Below, piece after piece: positions 5,976 to 13,300 of a stretch of 27,536 nucleotides of DNA. The notes beneath the pieces are model-generated. The model was given only the letters and a program-made list of their open reading frames with translations, did no database searches and was not told where the DNA came from. Origin of the DNA: a virus. A program made the position numbers and the translations under genes. Each line of letters opens with the position of its first letter. Positions within the stretch are counted from its first letter, which is position 1. The stretch lies in IMG/VR virus record IMGVR_UViG_3300009181_002905, positions 1 through 27,536 of that record; one strand, written 5' to 3'.

Positions 5976-8125
5976 CACCCACAGAAGCACACCTAGCCGC
6001 AATGAGCTACGCCGCCAGAGGATGGCGCGTAATCCCCATCATCCCCGGACGCAAACACCCCGGCATCGCCGCCTGGCAAAACGCCGCCACAACCGACCTA
6101 AACCTAATCGAACAATGGTGGACCGCGAACCCCGGCCACGGCGTCGGAATCGTCACCGGGAAAGCATCAGGCATCTTCGCCGTAGACGTAGACATCGCAG
6201 ACGGCAAACAAGGCGACGACACCCTAGCAGACCTTCAACTCGCATACGGCCCCCTACCCGGAACCGTCGAATGCGTAACCGGGACAGGCGGACGACACCT
6301 CTACTTCCGATACCCCGACAACGCAGAAATCCGCAACGACGCCGGCCGCAAACTCGGACACGGCCTCGACATCAGAGGCGACGGCGGACAAGTCCTCGCA
6401 CCCCCCACCATCCACCCCAACGGCACCCCGTACCGGTGGGAAACCTCAAGCCACCCCGACGACATCACCGTAGCCGACGCCCCCGGATGGCTCCTCGCCC
6501 TACTCACCCACGACGACCACCCTACCCCACCCCGTCCCGTCCCCCGACCAGATACCAGCAGAAACGACGACGACTCGCCCGCCGGCCGATACAACAACCG
6601 CACCACCTGGCCCGAACTACTCGGACACGACGCATGGACCCTCGACCACACCGACCCCGACGGCGAACAATACTGGGTCCGGCCCGGCAAACAAGCCCGA
6701 GACGGCGTCTCCGCCACCGTCGGATGGCACGGAAACGACATGCTCCGAGTGTTCACCACATCGCTCGGGTGGCTCCCCGAAAGGGCCTACAGCCGGTTCG
6801 GGTACTACGCGTGCCGATACCACCACGGCGACCGGTCAGCGGCCGCCAAAGCGCTAATAGTCGCCGAACGCGACGGACACAACCTCGCAGCGCTACTCCC
6901 CGCCGACACAACCAAACCCGAACCGGGACAAACAACCGACCCCGACAACGACCCGCTCCGGCTCATCAAATGGCCCCAATTCTGGCAACGGGAAACCGAC
7001 ACCGCAGATTGGCTACTCGAGCCGCTCATCGCCCGAGGACGAGGACACAGCCTCTACGCCGGGGCTAAAACCGGCAAATCGCTGCTGATGCTCGCTGCGT
7101 GCGCAGCCGTCGCAACCGGCCGCCCGTTCCTAAACAACCCCGCCCGGCCACCCGAACCGATCCTTTACCTCGATTACGAAATGACAGGCGACGACGTCCG
7201 CGAACGGCTCGAGTCGTACGGCTACGGACCAGACGACAACCTTGAGCACCTCCACTACGCGCTCCTGCCGACCATCGACCCGCTAGACACCCACAGCGGC
7301 GCCGACGCAGTCATAGGCGCAGCGTTACGCCTCGGGGTCATCCACGTAGTCATCGACACGACCTCGAGGGCCGTAGCAGGCGAAGAAAACGACGCCGACA
7401 CATTCCGGGCCCTGTACCGCCTACTCGGTTTGAAACTCAAATCGCACGGCATCGGATACCACCGACTCGACCACGCCGGCAAAAACTTTGAGCTAGGCCA
7501 ACGCGGCTCGAGCGCCAAGAACGACGACGTCGACGTAGTCCAAGCGCTCACACGCAGAGACACCGGGCTACTACTCCGAGCCACTCACAAACGGATGGCG
7601 TGGGTACCCGAAACGGTCGAAATCGGCATCGAGGACCGCGACGGCTTCCTGGTCTACACGACCGCCGATCACGGCTGGCCGGCGAAAACTAAAGAGATAG
7701 TCGACCTGCTCGACGGCGCCGATGTGCCTGTGGATATCGGACGCGACAAGGTGCGCGAACTGTTTAAAAAGAGCGGTTACCAGTACCGAAACGACGCGAT
7801 ATCGTCCGCTATCAAGTACCGAAAGCTACGTTTGAAAGGCGACGAAATGTGTTACCAGCCGGTAACAAACCTGTCCCCGATTACTCCGGGACAGGTATTT
7901 TACGGACCTGTCCCCGAAACGTCGGGACAGGTGGGGACAGGTACACAAAACCCCAGGTCAGAGACCGGGACAGGTCGCGGGGACAGGTCGGGACAGTCAC
8001 CCACGGCGAACCAGTGTGTGGACCTGTCCCTAGTAGGGGACAGGTCCACACACGCCCCGGACCTACCGACACAAAAACGGAACCAACCAACCGATCCCAT
8101 CTTCGGAACCGACGACGAACTATGA
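5972..8125 (+). CDS. PrimPol-helicase replication protein
   Basis: Replicative protein of 717 residues combining primase-polymerase and helicase. Residues 1-200 match the bifunctional primase/polymerase (Prim-Pol) domain: GWRVIPIIPGRKHP, catalytic AVDVDIADG (D72, D74), GGRHLYFRYP (H109) and GLDIRGDGGQVLAPP (D133). Residues 360-560 are a RecA/RepA-like ATPase with Walker A AGAKTGKS (363-370) and Walker B HVVIDTTSRA (D462). It would prime and unwind DNA at the phage origin. The last 85 or so residues are low-complexity (GQVGTGTQ, ETGTGRGDRSGQ) because the DNA there is an array of GGGACAGGT repeats, a candidate origin. The start is the ATG of an ATGA overlap with the C5-methyltransferase gene. 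Confidence 0.88.
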   Translation: MTPTEAHLAAMSYAARGWRVIPIIPGRKHPGIAAWQNAATTDLNLIEQWWTANPGHGVGIVTGKASGIFAVDVDIADGKQGDDTLADLQLAYGPLPGTVECVTGTGGRHLYFRYPDNAEIRNDAGRKLGHGLDIRGDGGQVLAPPTIHPNGTPYRWETSSHPDDITVADAPGWLLALLTHDDHPTPPRPVPRPDTSRNDDDSPAGRYNNRTTWPELLGHDAWTLDHTDPDGEQYWVRPGKQARDGVSATVGWHGNDMLRVFTTSLGWLPERAYSRFGYYACRYHHGDRSAAAKALIVAERDGHNLAALLPADTTKPEPGQTTDPDNDPLRLIKWPQFWQRETDTADWLLEPLIARGRGHSLYAGAKTGKSLLMLAACAAVATGRPFLNNPARPPEPILYLDYEMTGDDVRERLESYGYGPDDNLEHLHYALLPTIDPLDTHSGADAVIGAALRLGVIHVVIDTTSRAVAGEENDADTFRALYRLLGLKLKSHGIGYHRLDHAGKNFELGQRGSSAKNDDVDVVQALTRRDTGLLLRATHKRMAWVPETVEIGIEDRDGFLVYTTADHGWPAKTKEIVDLLDGADVPVDIGRDKVRELFKKSGYQYRNDAISSAIKYRKLRLKGDEMCYQPVTNLSPITPGQVFYGPVPETSGQVGTGTQNPRSETGTGRGDRSGQSPTANQCVDLSLVGDRSTHAPDLPTQKRNQPTDPIFGTDDEL
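7869..8053 (+). repeat. Iteron-like GGGACAGGT array and palindrome, candidate replication origin
   Basis: Nine exact copies of GGGACAGGT plus one partial, in both orientations. Forward copies start at 7888, 7924, 7934, 7967, 7980 and 8037, with a partial one at 7990; reverse copies (ACCTGTCCC) start at 7869, 7906 and 8022. The copies fall in all three reading frames of the gene, so selection is on DNA rather than protein. The last pair is embedded in a perfect 17-bp inverted repeat, 8014-8030 with 8037-8053, loop TAGTAG. Iterons within the initiator gene are known from lambdoid phages; origin function here is inference. Confidence 0.7.
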
Positions 8126-8412
8126 GCCACGCAGACGACCTACTCGCCCACTGGGCAACCATCGCCGCCAACCGCGACAACGCCGGCGGCACCCCCAACG
8201 AACTACACACCACGATCGCCGAATGGGCCAAAGGCCCCTACCGGCTCGACACCCAAGAATGCGCCGCCGTCATGGACATGCTCGCCGAACTCGAAGCGTT
8301 CGTAGCCGGGCTAGGCGACCAAACCGGACATCACACTTCGAGACCCGCGGCCACCAAACCAGAACCGTCACCTACACCTGCTGGCGCCCCGCCACATAAC
8401 CCGAACCGGTGA
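8122..8412 (+). CDS. Hypothetical protein, 96 residues
   Basis: Small protein coupled by an ATGA overlap to the PrimPol-helicase gene. Residues 1-68 look helical (SHADDLLAHWATIAANRDN, QECAAVMDMLAELEAFVAGL); the tail is Pro/Thr/Ala-rich and disordered. No family is recognised. Position suggests a replication accessory protein such as a helicase partner, which is inference only. Confidence 0.6.
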   Translation: MSHADDLLAHWATIAANRDNAGGTPNELHTTIAEWAKGPYRLDTQECAAVMDMLAELEAFVAGLGDQTGHHTSRPAATKPEPSPTPAGAPPHNPNR

Positions 8413-8415
8413 CCC

Positions 8416-9051
8416 ATGCCCAAACCCCAATACTCCGGCCCGTGGCAACGCATCCGCCGCCACGTCCTCGACCGCGACAACTGGACGTGCCAAATCAAAG
8501 GCCCCTCGTGCAAAGGCGCAGCCACCCAAGCCGACCACATCAACCCGGTCGAACACGGCGGCGCATGGTTCGACCCCGACAACCTCCAAGCCGCCTGCCA
8601 AACATGCAACGTCGGCAGAGGCAACAAAACCCGCCTAGAAGCCTGGCGACACGGCCCACCCATCACCCTCGTCTGCGGCCCCCCAGGCGCAGGTAAATCC
8701 ACCTATGTGCAAGCACACGCCCAACCAGCAGACCTTGTCGTCGACTACGACCACATCGGCCACGCGCTCGGCTCCCCCAACAGACACACACACACAGCCA
8801 TACACACCGTCATCAACGCAGCACGAAACGCCGTACTCACCCAAATCCGCCGCGCCGAACACCAAGCCCCAGCCGTATGGATCGTGTCAACGAACCCCGA
8901 CGCAGCCGCCATGTTCCCCCACCACCACCTCGTGTACCTGAACCCCGGCCGAGACGTCGCCTACCAGCGTGCCGCCGACGGCGGACGCACAGCACAAGCC
9001 CTCGAACTGATCGACCAATGGCACACCCCATCATCCGTGTGGGATGTCTAA
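8416..9051 (+). CDS. HNH endonuclease fused to a P-loop kinase-like domain
   Basis: Two-domain protein of 211 residues, starting four bases after the previous stop. Residues 8-75 form an HNH nuclease: WQRIRRHVLDRDNWTC, zinc-type Cys residues C25/C32 and C61-x-x-C64, the catalytic DH at 40-41 and Asn56. Residues 82-211 are a small P-loop NTPase with Walker A GPPGAGKST (88-96), resembling polynucleotide-kinase/zeta-type domains. HNH proteins next to terminase genes take part in cos cleavage and packaging in HK97-like phages, and here the gene precedes the non-coding region and the small terminase gene. The added kinase-like domain could act on DNA ends; that is inference. Confidence 0.82.
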   Translation: MPKPQYSGPWQRIRRHVLDRDNWTCQIKGPSCKGAATQADHINPVEHGGAWFDPDNLQAACQTCNVGRGNKTRLEAWRHGPPITLVCGPPGAGKSTYVQAHAQPADLVVDYDHIGHALGSPNRHTHTAIHTVINAARNAVLTQIRRAEHQAPAVWIVSTNPDAAAMFPHHHLVYLNPGRDVAYQRAADGGRTAQALELIDQWHTPSSVWDV

Positions 9052-9122
9052 CCGTGTGAACGCATGCTCATACACAGCCATGCAGTAGCCCGTGCATGAC
9101 TATGCACACGTTATGCAGTCGA

Positions 9123-9194
9123 GCCTCTGACCAGGGGTGATACCGTCGCGCGTAACCGCAGGTCAGAGGCCTATGCAACGCTCTGACCAGGGGT
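9123..9194. repeat. CTCTGACC direct and inverted repeats
   Basis: CTCTGACCAGGGGT occurs twice as an exact 14-base direct repeat (9125-9138 and 9181-9194). Between them lies the inverse, GGTCAGAGGC (9161-9170), which pairs perfectly over 10 bp with 9123-9132 and over 8 bp with 9181-9188. The middle arm can therefore form either of two hairpins, the second with a 12-base loop. It may be a terminator for the early genes or a protein binding site for packaging. Confidence 0.6.
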
Positions 9195-9204
9195 TATGTG
9201 GCTA

Positions 9205-9231
9205 GGGGGGTGGGGTGGCGACGGGGCGGGG
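9205..9231 (+). other. G-quadruplex motif
   Basis: Four G runs of 6, 4, 4 and 4 separated by loops of T, TGGCGAC and C, which meets the usual G3+N1-7 rule with short loops. It is on the + strand in the non-coding region upstream of terminase. Function, if any, is unknown. Confidence 0.55.
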
Positions 9232-9313
9232 CTCGGCGCGTCAGTACCCCGGCCCAAGTCCGTTCTCTCCCCACGCAATAAAGTGCATTGCCATACATTT
9301 GGGGTGTATAGAG

Positions 9314-9344
9314 TTGCATAAATGGTGCATGGTGGTTGTATAAA
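9314..9344 (+). promoter_or_regulatory. Possible late promoter before terminase
   Basis: A/T-rich stretch with TATAAA at 9339-9344 and TTGCAT at 9314-9319, 19 bases apart, just before the Shine-Dalgarno AGGAG (9353-9357) of the small terminase gene. The -35 match is poor and spacing long, so activator dependence would be expected if it is used. Confidence 0.35.
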
Positions 9345-9362
9345 TAGCTGATAGGAGTTGCT

Positions 9363-9629
9363 TTGCTGGCCGAAGTACAAAAATCAAATCGGGATGGCTT
9401 GACGGCGCTACGTGATCTGCTGGCCCGAACGCTTGAGGACGCAGAACCGAAAGACGTTGCTTCGTTGGCGGGCCGGTTACAGTCGGTTTTGGCGGCGTTG
9501 GATGCGTTGCCGTTGGCGAAGGGGATAAATCCACTTGACGAAATCGCAGCTAAGCGTTCAAAACGTCGTGCTCCCGCGAGTACTGGTGGTGCCACCCCGG
9601 ACGGAAAGCGCGGGGCAAGAGGCGGTTGA
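9363..9629 (+). CDS. Terminase small subunit-like protein
   Basis: Protein of 88 residues that starts at TTG 9363, with AGGAG five bases upstream, which decides the start. It is helical (LTALRDLLARTLEDA, SLAGRLQSVLAALDALP) with a basic, Ser/Gly-rich tail (AAKRSKRRAPASTGG), the build of the short small-terminase proteins found directly before large terminases in actinophages. It would recognise the packaging site and load the motor. Its 3' end overlaps the large terminase by 95 bases. The assignment rests on build and position rather than a signature motif. Confidence 0.65.
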   Translation: MLAEVQKSNRDGLTALRDLLARTLEDAEPKDVASLAGRLQSVLAALDALPLAKGINPLDEIAAKRSKRRAPASTGGATPDGKRGARGG

Positions 9630-10944
9630 CATCGCAGCCTCTGCCGGTTTGTTCCTTGATGAATGGCAGGCGTTAGCGCTTGATGAGGCGTTAGGCGAGG
9701 TTGACGGTAAGTGGGCGGCGTTCGAGGTTGGGTTGGTGTGTCCGCGTCAGAACGGCAAAGGGTCAATCTTGGAGGCTCGAGCGCTTGCGGGCCTTTTTCT
9801 GTTTGACGAACGGCTAATTATTTGGTCGGCCCACGAATTTAAGACCGCGAAGGAGGCTTACCTGCGGGTTCGCCGGCTGATAGAAGACACCCCACACCTA
9901 AACGCATTGGTTCACCGCTACTACCAGTCAAACGAAATGACCGAAATTGTTTTGACGTCCGGCGCCCGGCTCAAGTTCCTAGCCCGGAACAACACTTCGG
10001 CGCGTGGGTTCACGGGGGATTGTGTGATCTTGGACGAGGCGTTTGCGTTGACGCCGGACACGATGGCGGCGATTTTGCCGACGATGGCCGCGAAGTCGGT
10101 CACCGGTAACCCACAATTGTGGTACACGTCGTCGGCGGGGATGCGTTCTTCTGTGCAGTTGCGAGCGGTCCGTAAACGTGCTTTGTCGCCGTCTCCTGGG
10201 TCGTTGTGCTGGTTGGAGTGGTCGGCACCGGTCGAGGCGCGCGACAGCCCGGAGGATCGAACGTGGTGGCGTCAAGCGAACCCGGCGTTAGGTCATCGGA
10301 TCTCTGAAGATTTTGTGGCGTCGGAGTTTGCTTCGATGTTTGACGAAGGGCTCGAGCAGTTCTGCCGGGAACGGCTAGGGGTGTTCGACGAGGATGAGGT
10401 TATTGACGCGGTGTTCCGTGCGGGGCAGTGGGCTGCGGTCGAGTCGCCGGACGTGTTTAACGGCGGTTTGACGTTTGCTTTGGCGGTGAACCCTGAAAGG
10501 ACGCACGCTGCTATCGCGTGTGCTGATCGTTCGGGTTTGTGTGAACTTGGCGCATATCGGCCTATGGGCCCTTGGGTTGTTGAATTAGTTGCCGAATTGG
10601 CAATAAAGCATGGTTCGACGGTAGCTGTGCAAGAATCGGGGCCGGCTGGGTCGCTGATAGCAGAGATCCAAGCGGAAGGCGTACAAGTCGAGTTGATTTC
10701 GCATTCTGATTTGCGTGCGGCGTGCGGATGGATGTTCGACGCTGTCGCTGCTGGTAAGGTTAGGGTCCGGAAGCATCCGCAATTGGATGCTGCGGTTTTG
10801 GCTACGGTGAAGAAACCTTCTGGTGATGGGTTTGTGTGGGATCAACGCGCCGGGGATGTCAGCGCTTTCGTAGCGTTGACGCAAGCGGCGTATATTGCGG
10901 CAACAAAGTCGGAAGTGATGGTGCCTCTTGGAGCGTGGCGGTGA
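9535..10944 (+). CDS. terL: Terminase large subunit
   Basis: Packaging motor ATPase, 469 residues. ATPase domain: RQNGKG Walker A (71-76) after AFEVGLVCP, the WSAHEFKTAKEA segment (97-108) and Walker B CVILDEAF (163-170, D167/E168). The C-terminal half has the layout of the RNase H-like nuclease (ALAVNPERTHAAI near 316-326, ESGPAGSLI at 367-375, GDVSAFVALTQAA at 440-452). Two positions where I expect acidic residues read A-V-N and Q-E (see findings). The start used is TTG 9535, with AAGGGG upstream; a GTG at 9568 is an alternative that shortens the overlap with the small subunit. Confidence 0.92.
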   Translation: MTKSQLSVQNVVLPRVLVVPPRTESAGQEAVDIAASAGLFLDEWQALALDEALGEVDGKWAAFEVGLVCPRQNGKGSILEARALAGLFLFDERLIIWSAHEFKTAKEAYLRVRRLIEDTPHLNALVHRYYQSNEMTEIVLTSGARLKFLARNNTSARGFTGDCVILDEAFALTPDTMAAILPTMAAKSVTGNPQLWYTSSAGMRSSVQLRAVRKRALSPSPGSLCWLEWSAPVEARDSPEDRTWWRQANPALGHRISEDFVASEFASMFDEGLEQFCRERLGVFDEDEVIDAVFRAGQWAAVESPDVFNGGLTFALAVNPERTHAAIACADRSGLCELGAYRPMGPWVVELVAELAIKHGSTVAVQESGPAGSLIAEIQAEGVQVELISHSDLRAACGWMFDAVAAGKVRVRKHPQLDAAVLATVKKPSGDGFVWDQRAGDVSAFVALTQAAYIAATKSEVMVPLGAWR

Positions 10945-11131
10945 ACGGCTGCAAATAGTAGGCGGCTTTTTTGGCGCGTTGGGGCTAGGGTTGTTTATTG
11001 GTGCGCTTCTCGGTCTTTGGGCCGGGGTTGGGGTAGCGTTGTGCGTGTCGGGCTGCGCTGCGGTCGTCGTCGGATTTCTGAAAGAACGTGAGGTGACCGA
11101 TGGGGCTAGCTCGTCTGTTGTCAACACGTAG
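10928..11131 (+). CDS. Small membrane protein, 67 residues
   Basis: Gene overlapping terminase by 17 bases and portal by 32 bases. After a short charged N terminus the product is a nearly continuous hydrophobic stretch, residues 10-50 (VGGFFGALGLGLFIGALLGL then WAGVGVALCVSGCAAVVVGF), read as two membrane segments with a tight turn, ending in KEREVTDG. The start is TTG and has no good ribosome binding site, so translation may depend on the terminase gene. Function is unknown; similar small membrane proteins sit between terminase and portal in other actinophages. Confidence 0.55.
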   Translation: MERGGERLQIVGGFFGALGLGLFIGALLGLWAGVGVALCVSGCAAVVVGFLKEREVTDGASSSVVNT

Positions 11132-12437
11132 CAACGAATCCCGGTCGACTTTCTCATTCGACGAATATCTACGTCTGATAACGAACGAATTTACGTTCTC
11201 GGGTATCAAGTACATCACCCCGGCGGCGTCTTACGCAGAGTTGACAGCAGCACAAGGGCAAAGAAACCCGATTGTCGCAGCGTGCGTAGCTGTCAGGTTG
11301 CTTGTGTTCGCCGAAGCCCGTTTTACATGGCAGTCTTTGAACGGTGGCCGCCCAGGGAAACTGTTCGGGAACCAGGAACTCGAATTGCTGGAATCGCCGT
11401 GGCAGACCGCTACAACCGGCGACCTTTTGGCCCGCTGCGAGGTCGACGCGTCGTTCTACGGGAACAGTTATTGGATACGTGAACGATCCGCTTTCGGTAA
11501 CCGCGACATACTTACCCGGCTTGACCCGACTAAAGTCATTATCATCGACGCGGATCTCGGCGGCTACTCGCGCGAGCTGGTCGGGTACGCGGTCACTGAC
11601 CAGGCCGGGAATGTTGTCGGCCAGTGGGACGCTAGCGAAGTCGCGCATTATCGGCCGTTGCCAGACCCGACGCATCCGTTTAGGGGCCGTTCGTGGCTCG
11701 ACGCAATCCTGCCCGATGTCACAGCGGACACGGAACTTACCCGCTATAAGACGTCGTTTATGCAGAATAGTGCAACGCCAAATATGGCTGTTTCGTTAGA
11801 CGCCGGGGTTTCACCGGCACAATTCGAATCGTTTGTAGAGAAAATGGACGCTTCGCACAAAGGTGTCGCGAACGCTTTTAAGACTTTGTATTTGGGTGGC
11901 GGCGCCGACGTAAAGGTAGTCGGCGCGAACTTTGAGCAACTAAACCTAAAGAACGTGCAAGGCGCGATTGAGTCGCGTATCGCCGCCGCTGCGGGTGTGC
12001 CGGCGTCTATCGTCGGCCTGTCCGAGTCGATGCAAGGTTCGTCGTTGAACGCCGGGAACTATCAGGCGGCGCGTCGCAGGTTCTCCGATGGGACGATCCG
12101 GCCGTTGTGGCGGTCTGTCGCAGGGGCAATGTCGACGCTATTGATTGCGCCTCGAGCATCGCGCCTATGGTTCGACGATCGCGACATCTCATTCTGCCAA
12201 GAAGACGTAAAAGACGCCGCAGATATTAAACAGGTCGAGGCGCAAGCGTTAAAAACGTTGATTGACGGCGGTTTCGACCCGGATTCGGCGATTGAAGCTG
12301 TCACGACCGGAGATTTCTCGGTACTCAGCCATTCCGGGCTGGTTTCCGTGCAGCTCCAGCCGCCCGGAACGCTAGCCGCCGCGCCTCCGCTTGACCCGTC
12401 CGCTGTCCCGGCCCCCCAAGCGCTCCCGGTTGCCTAA
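11100..12437 (+). CDS. Portal protein (HK97-type)
   Basis: Portal of 445 residues that forms the DNA gateway of the head. Typical features: NPIVAACVAVRL near 56-67, the ASFYGNSYWIRE segment (117-128), a stem region with DPTHPFRGRSWLDAI, and GVPASIVGLSESMQGSS in the C-terminal half before SLNAGNYQAARRRF. The start is ATG with GAGGTGA just upstream. The C terminus is Pro/Ala-rich and likely flexible. It is followed by protease and capsid genes in the standard HK97 order. Confidence 0.9.
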   Translation: MGLARLLSTRSNESRSTFSFDEYLRLITNEFTFSGIKYITPAASYAELTAAQGQRNPIVAACVAVRLLVFAEARFTWQSLNGGRPGKLFGNQELELLESPWQTATTGDLLARCEVDASFYGNSYWIRERSAFGNRDILTRLDPTKVIIIDADLGGYSRELVGYAVTDQAGNVVGQWDASEVAHYRPLPDPTHPFRGRSWLDAILPDVTADTELTRYKTSFMQNSATPNMAVSLDAGVSPAQFESFVEKMDASHKGVANAFKTLYLGGGADVKVVGANFEQLNLKNVQGAIESRIAAAAGVPASIVGLSESMQGSSLNAGNYQAARRRFSDGTIRPLWRSVAGAMSTLLIAPRASRLWFDDRDISFCQEDVKDAADIKQVEAQALKTLIDGGFDPDSAIEAVTTGDFSVLSHSGLVSVQLQPPGTLAAAPPLDPSAVPAPQALPVA

Positions 12438-12460
12438 GCGCAACCCACGAAGGATCAAAC

Positions 12461-13300
12461 ATGACCACATCAGAACGCGCCGCCCCTACCGATAACCTGA
12501 TCCGCTCGTCGGCGCCGTCAACGTCGACCATCGCGCTCGGCTCCACTGACGGCGGCGCCGACGGCCGGACTTTGTTCGGCCATTTTTCGGTATTTGACAC
12601 ATGGACCGAAATAAACTCGATGTTCGAAGGCCGGTTCTTGGAGCGGATCGGCCAGGGTGCGTTCCGGGACACGTTCAAAGCGCAACGAGGCCAAATCCGG
12701 GTGATTTTCCAACACGGACGAGACCCGCAGATTGGCGACAAGCCACTAGGCGCCCCCGACGTGCTCCGAGAAGACGCCCAGGGCGCTTATTACGAATCCG
12801 AACTGTTTGACACGCCATACGTAAACGATCTACTGCCGGCGTTGCGTGCGGGGCAGTTGGGGGCGTCTTTCCGGTTCCGGGTCACCGCCGAAGAATGGGT
12901 AGACCCAAAGAAAGCCACGTCGTCGAACCCTGACAAACTCCCCGAACGTACCATAAGGGCCGTTCACCATTTCGAGCATGGGCCTGTTACTTGGGGTGCG
13001 TATTCTGACGCCACGGCCGGTGTACGCTCAGGGACAGATGACTTTATCGAGTCGTTGATGACCGACCCGCGGTTTGTGGCCCGTTTCACCGAACGCGCCG
13101 GACTAAAAGTAGTTGAAAAGATCCTGTCGACGCTGCCTGCTCTTGGGCGCAGCGACGACACCGGAACGGAACCCGACGCCGTCGGTTCCGACGAACAAAT
13201 GCCTGATGTGTCGGTCGTCGACCATGCAGAGGATTACCGCAACCAGATCGCCGCGACGCTTATGCGTTTCCGGCACGAACCGAAAGGCCCCCCATGTTGA
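12461..13300 (+). CDS. Prohead protease (HK97/U35-like)
   Basis: Capsid maturation protease of 279 residues. The N-terminal part has the family pattern FGHFSVFDTWTEI and ERIGQGAFRDTF; probable catalytic residues are His85 in IFQHGRDP and Ser136 in GASFRFR. The C-terminal 90 or so residues are acidic and may serve as scaffold. The start is ATG 12461 with GAAGGA upstream. The stop overlaps the capsid start by 7 bases. It would trim the N-terminal delta domain of the capsid protein during maturation. Confidence 0.88.
   Translation: MTTSERAAPTDNLIRSSAPSTSTIALGSTDGGADGRTLFGHFSVFDTWTEINSMFEGRFLERIGQGAFRDTFKAQRGQIRVIFQHGRDPQIGDKPLGAPDVLREDAQGAYYESELFDTPYVNDLLPALRAGQLGASFRFRVTAEEWVDPKKATSSNPDKLPERTIRAVHHFEHGPVTWGAYSDATAGVRSGTDDFIESLMTDPRFVARFTERAGLKVVEKILSTLPALGRSDDTGTEPDAVGSDEQMPDVSVVDHAEDYRNQIAATLMRFRHEPKGPPC

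Larger units (their letters stand above)
9052..9362. other. Non-coding region before terminase; candidate packaging (cos/pac) site
   Basis: The longest gene-free stretch of the window, 311 bases. It holds a set of direct and inverted CTCTGACC repeats, a G-quadruplex motif, at least eight ATGCA or TGCAT words scattered from about 9081 to 9331, and an A/T-rich end with a probable promoter and ribosome binding site for the next gene. No convincing frame exists on either strand. Placement between an HNH gene and the small terminase gene fits a packaging signal. GC skew also changes from C-rich to G-rich across this region. Confidence 0.45.

Noticed and set aside
6022-7068. 348-residue frame inside the PrimPol gene
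   Set aside because: Composition is almost only Arg, Pro, His and Thr, a shadow of the C-rich PrimPol coding strand.
7869-8053. CRISPR array
   Set aside because: Repeats are only 9 bp, irregularly spaced and in both orientations, and lie within a coding gene.
9171-9766. Minus-strand frames across the non-coding region and small terminase
   Set aside because: No ribosome binding site, Pro/Thr-rich shadow composition, and they run antisense to well-supported genes.
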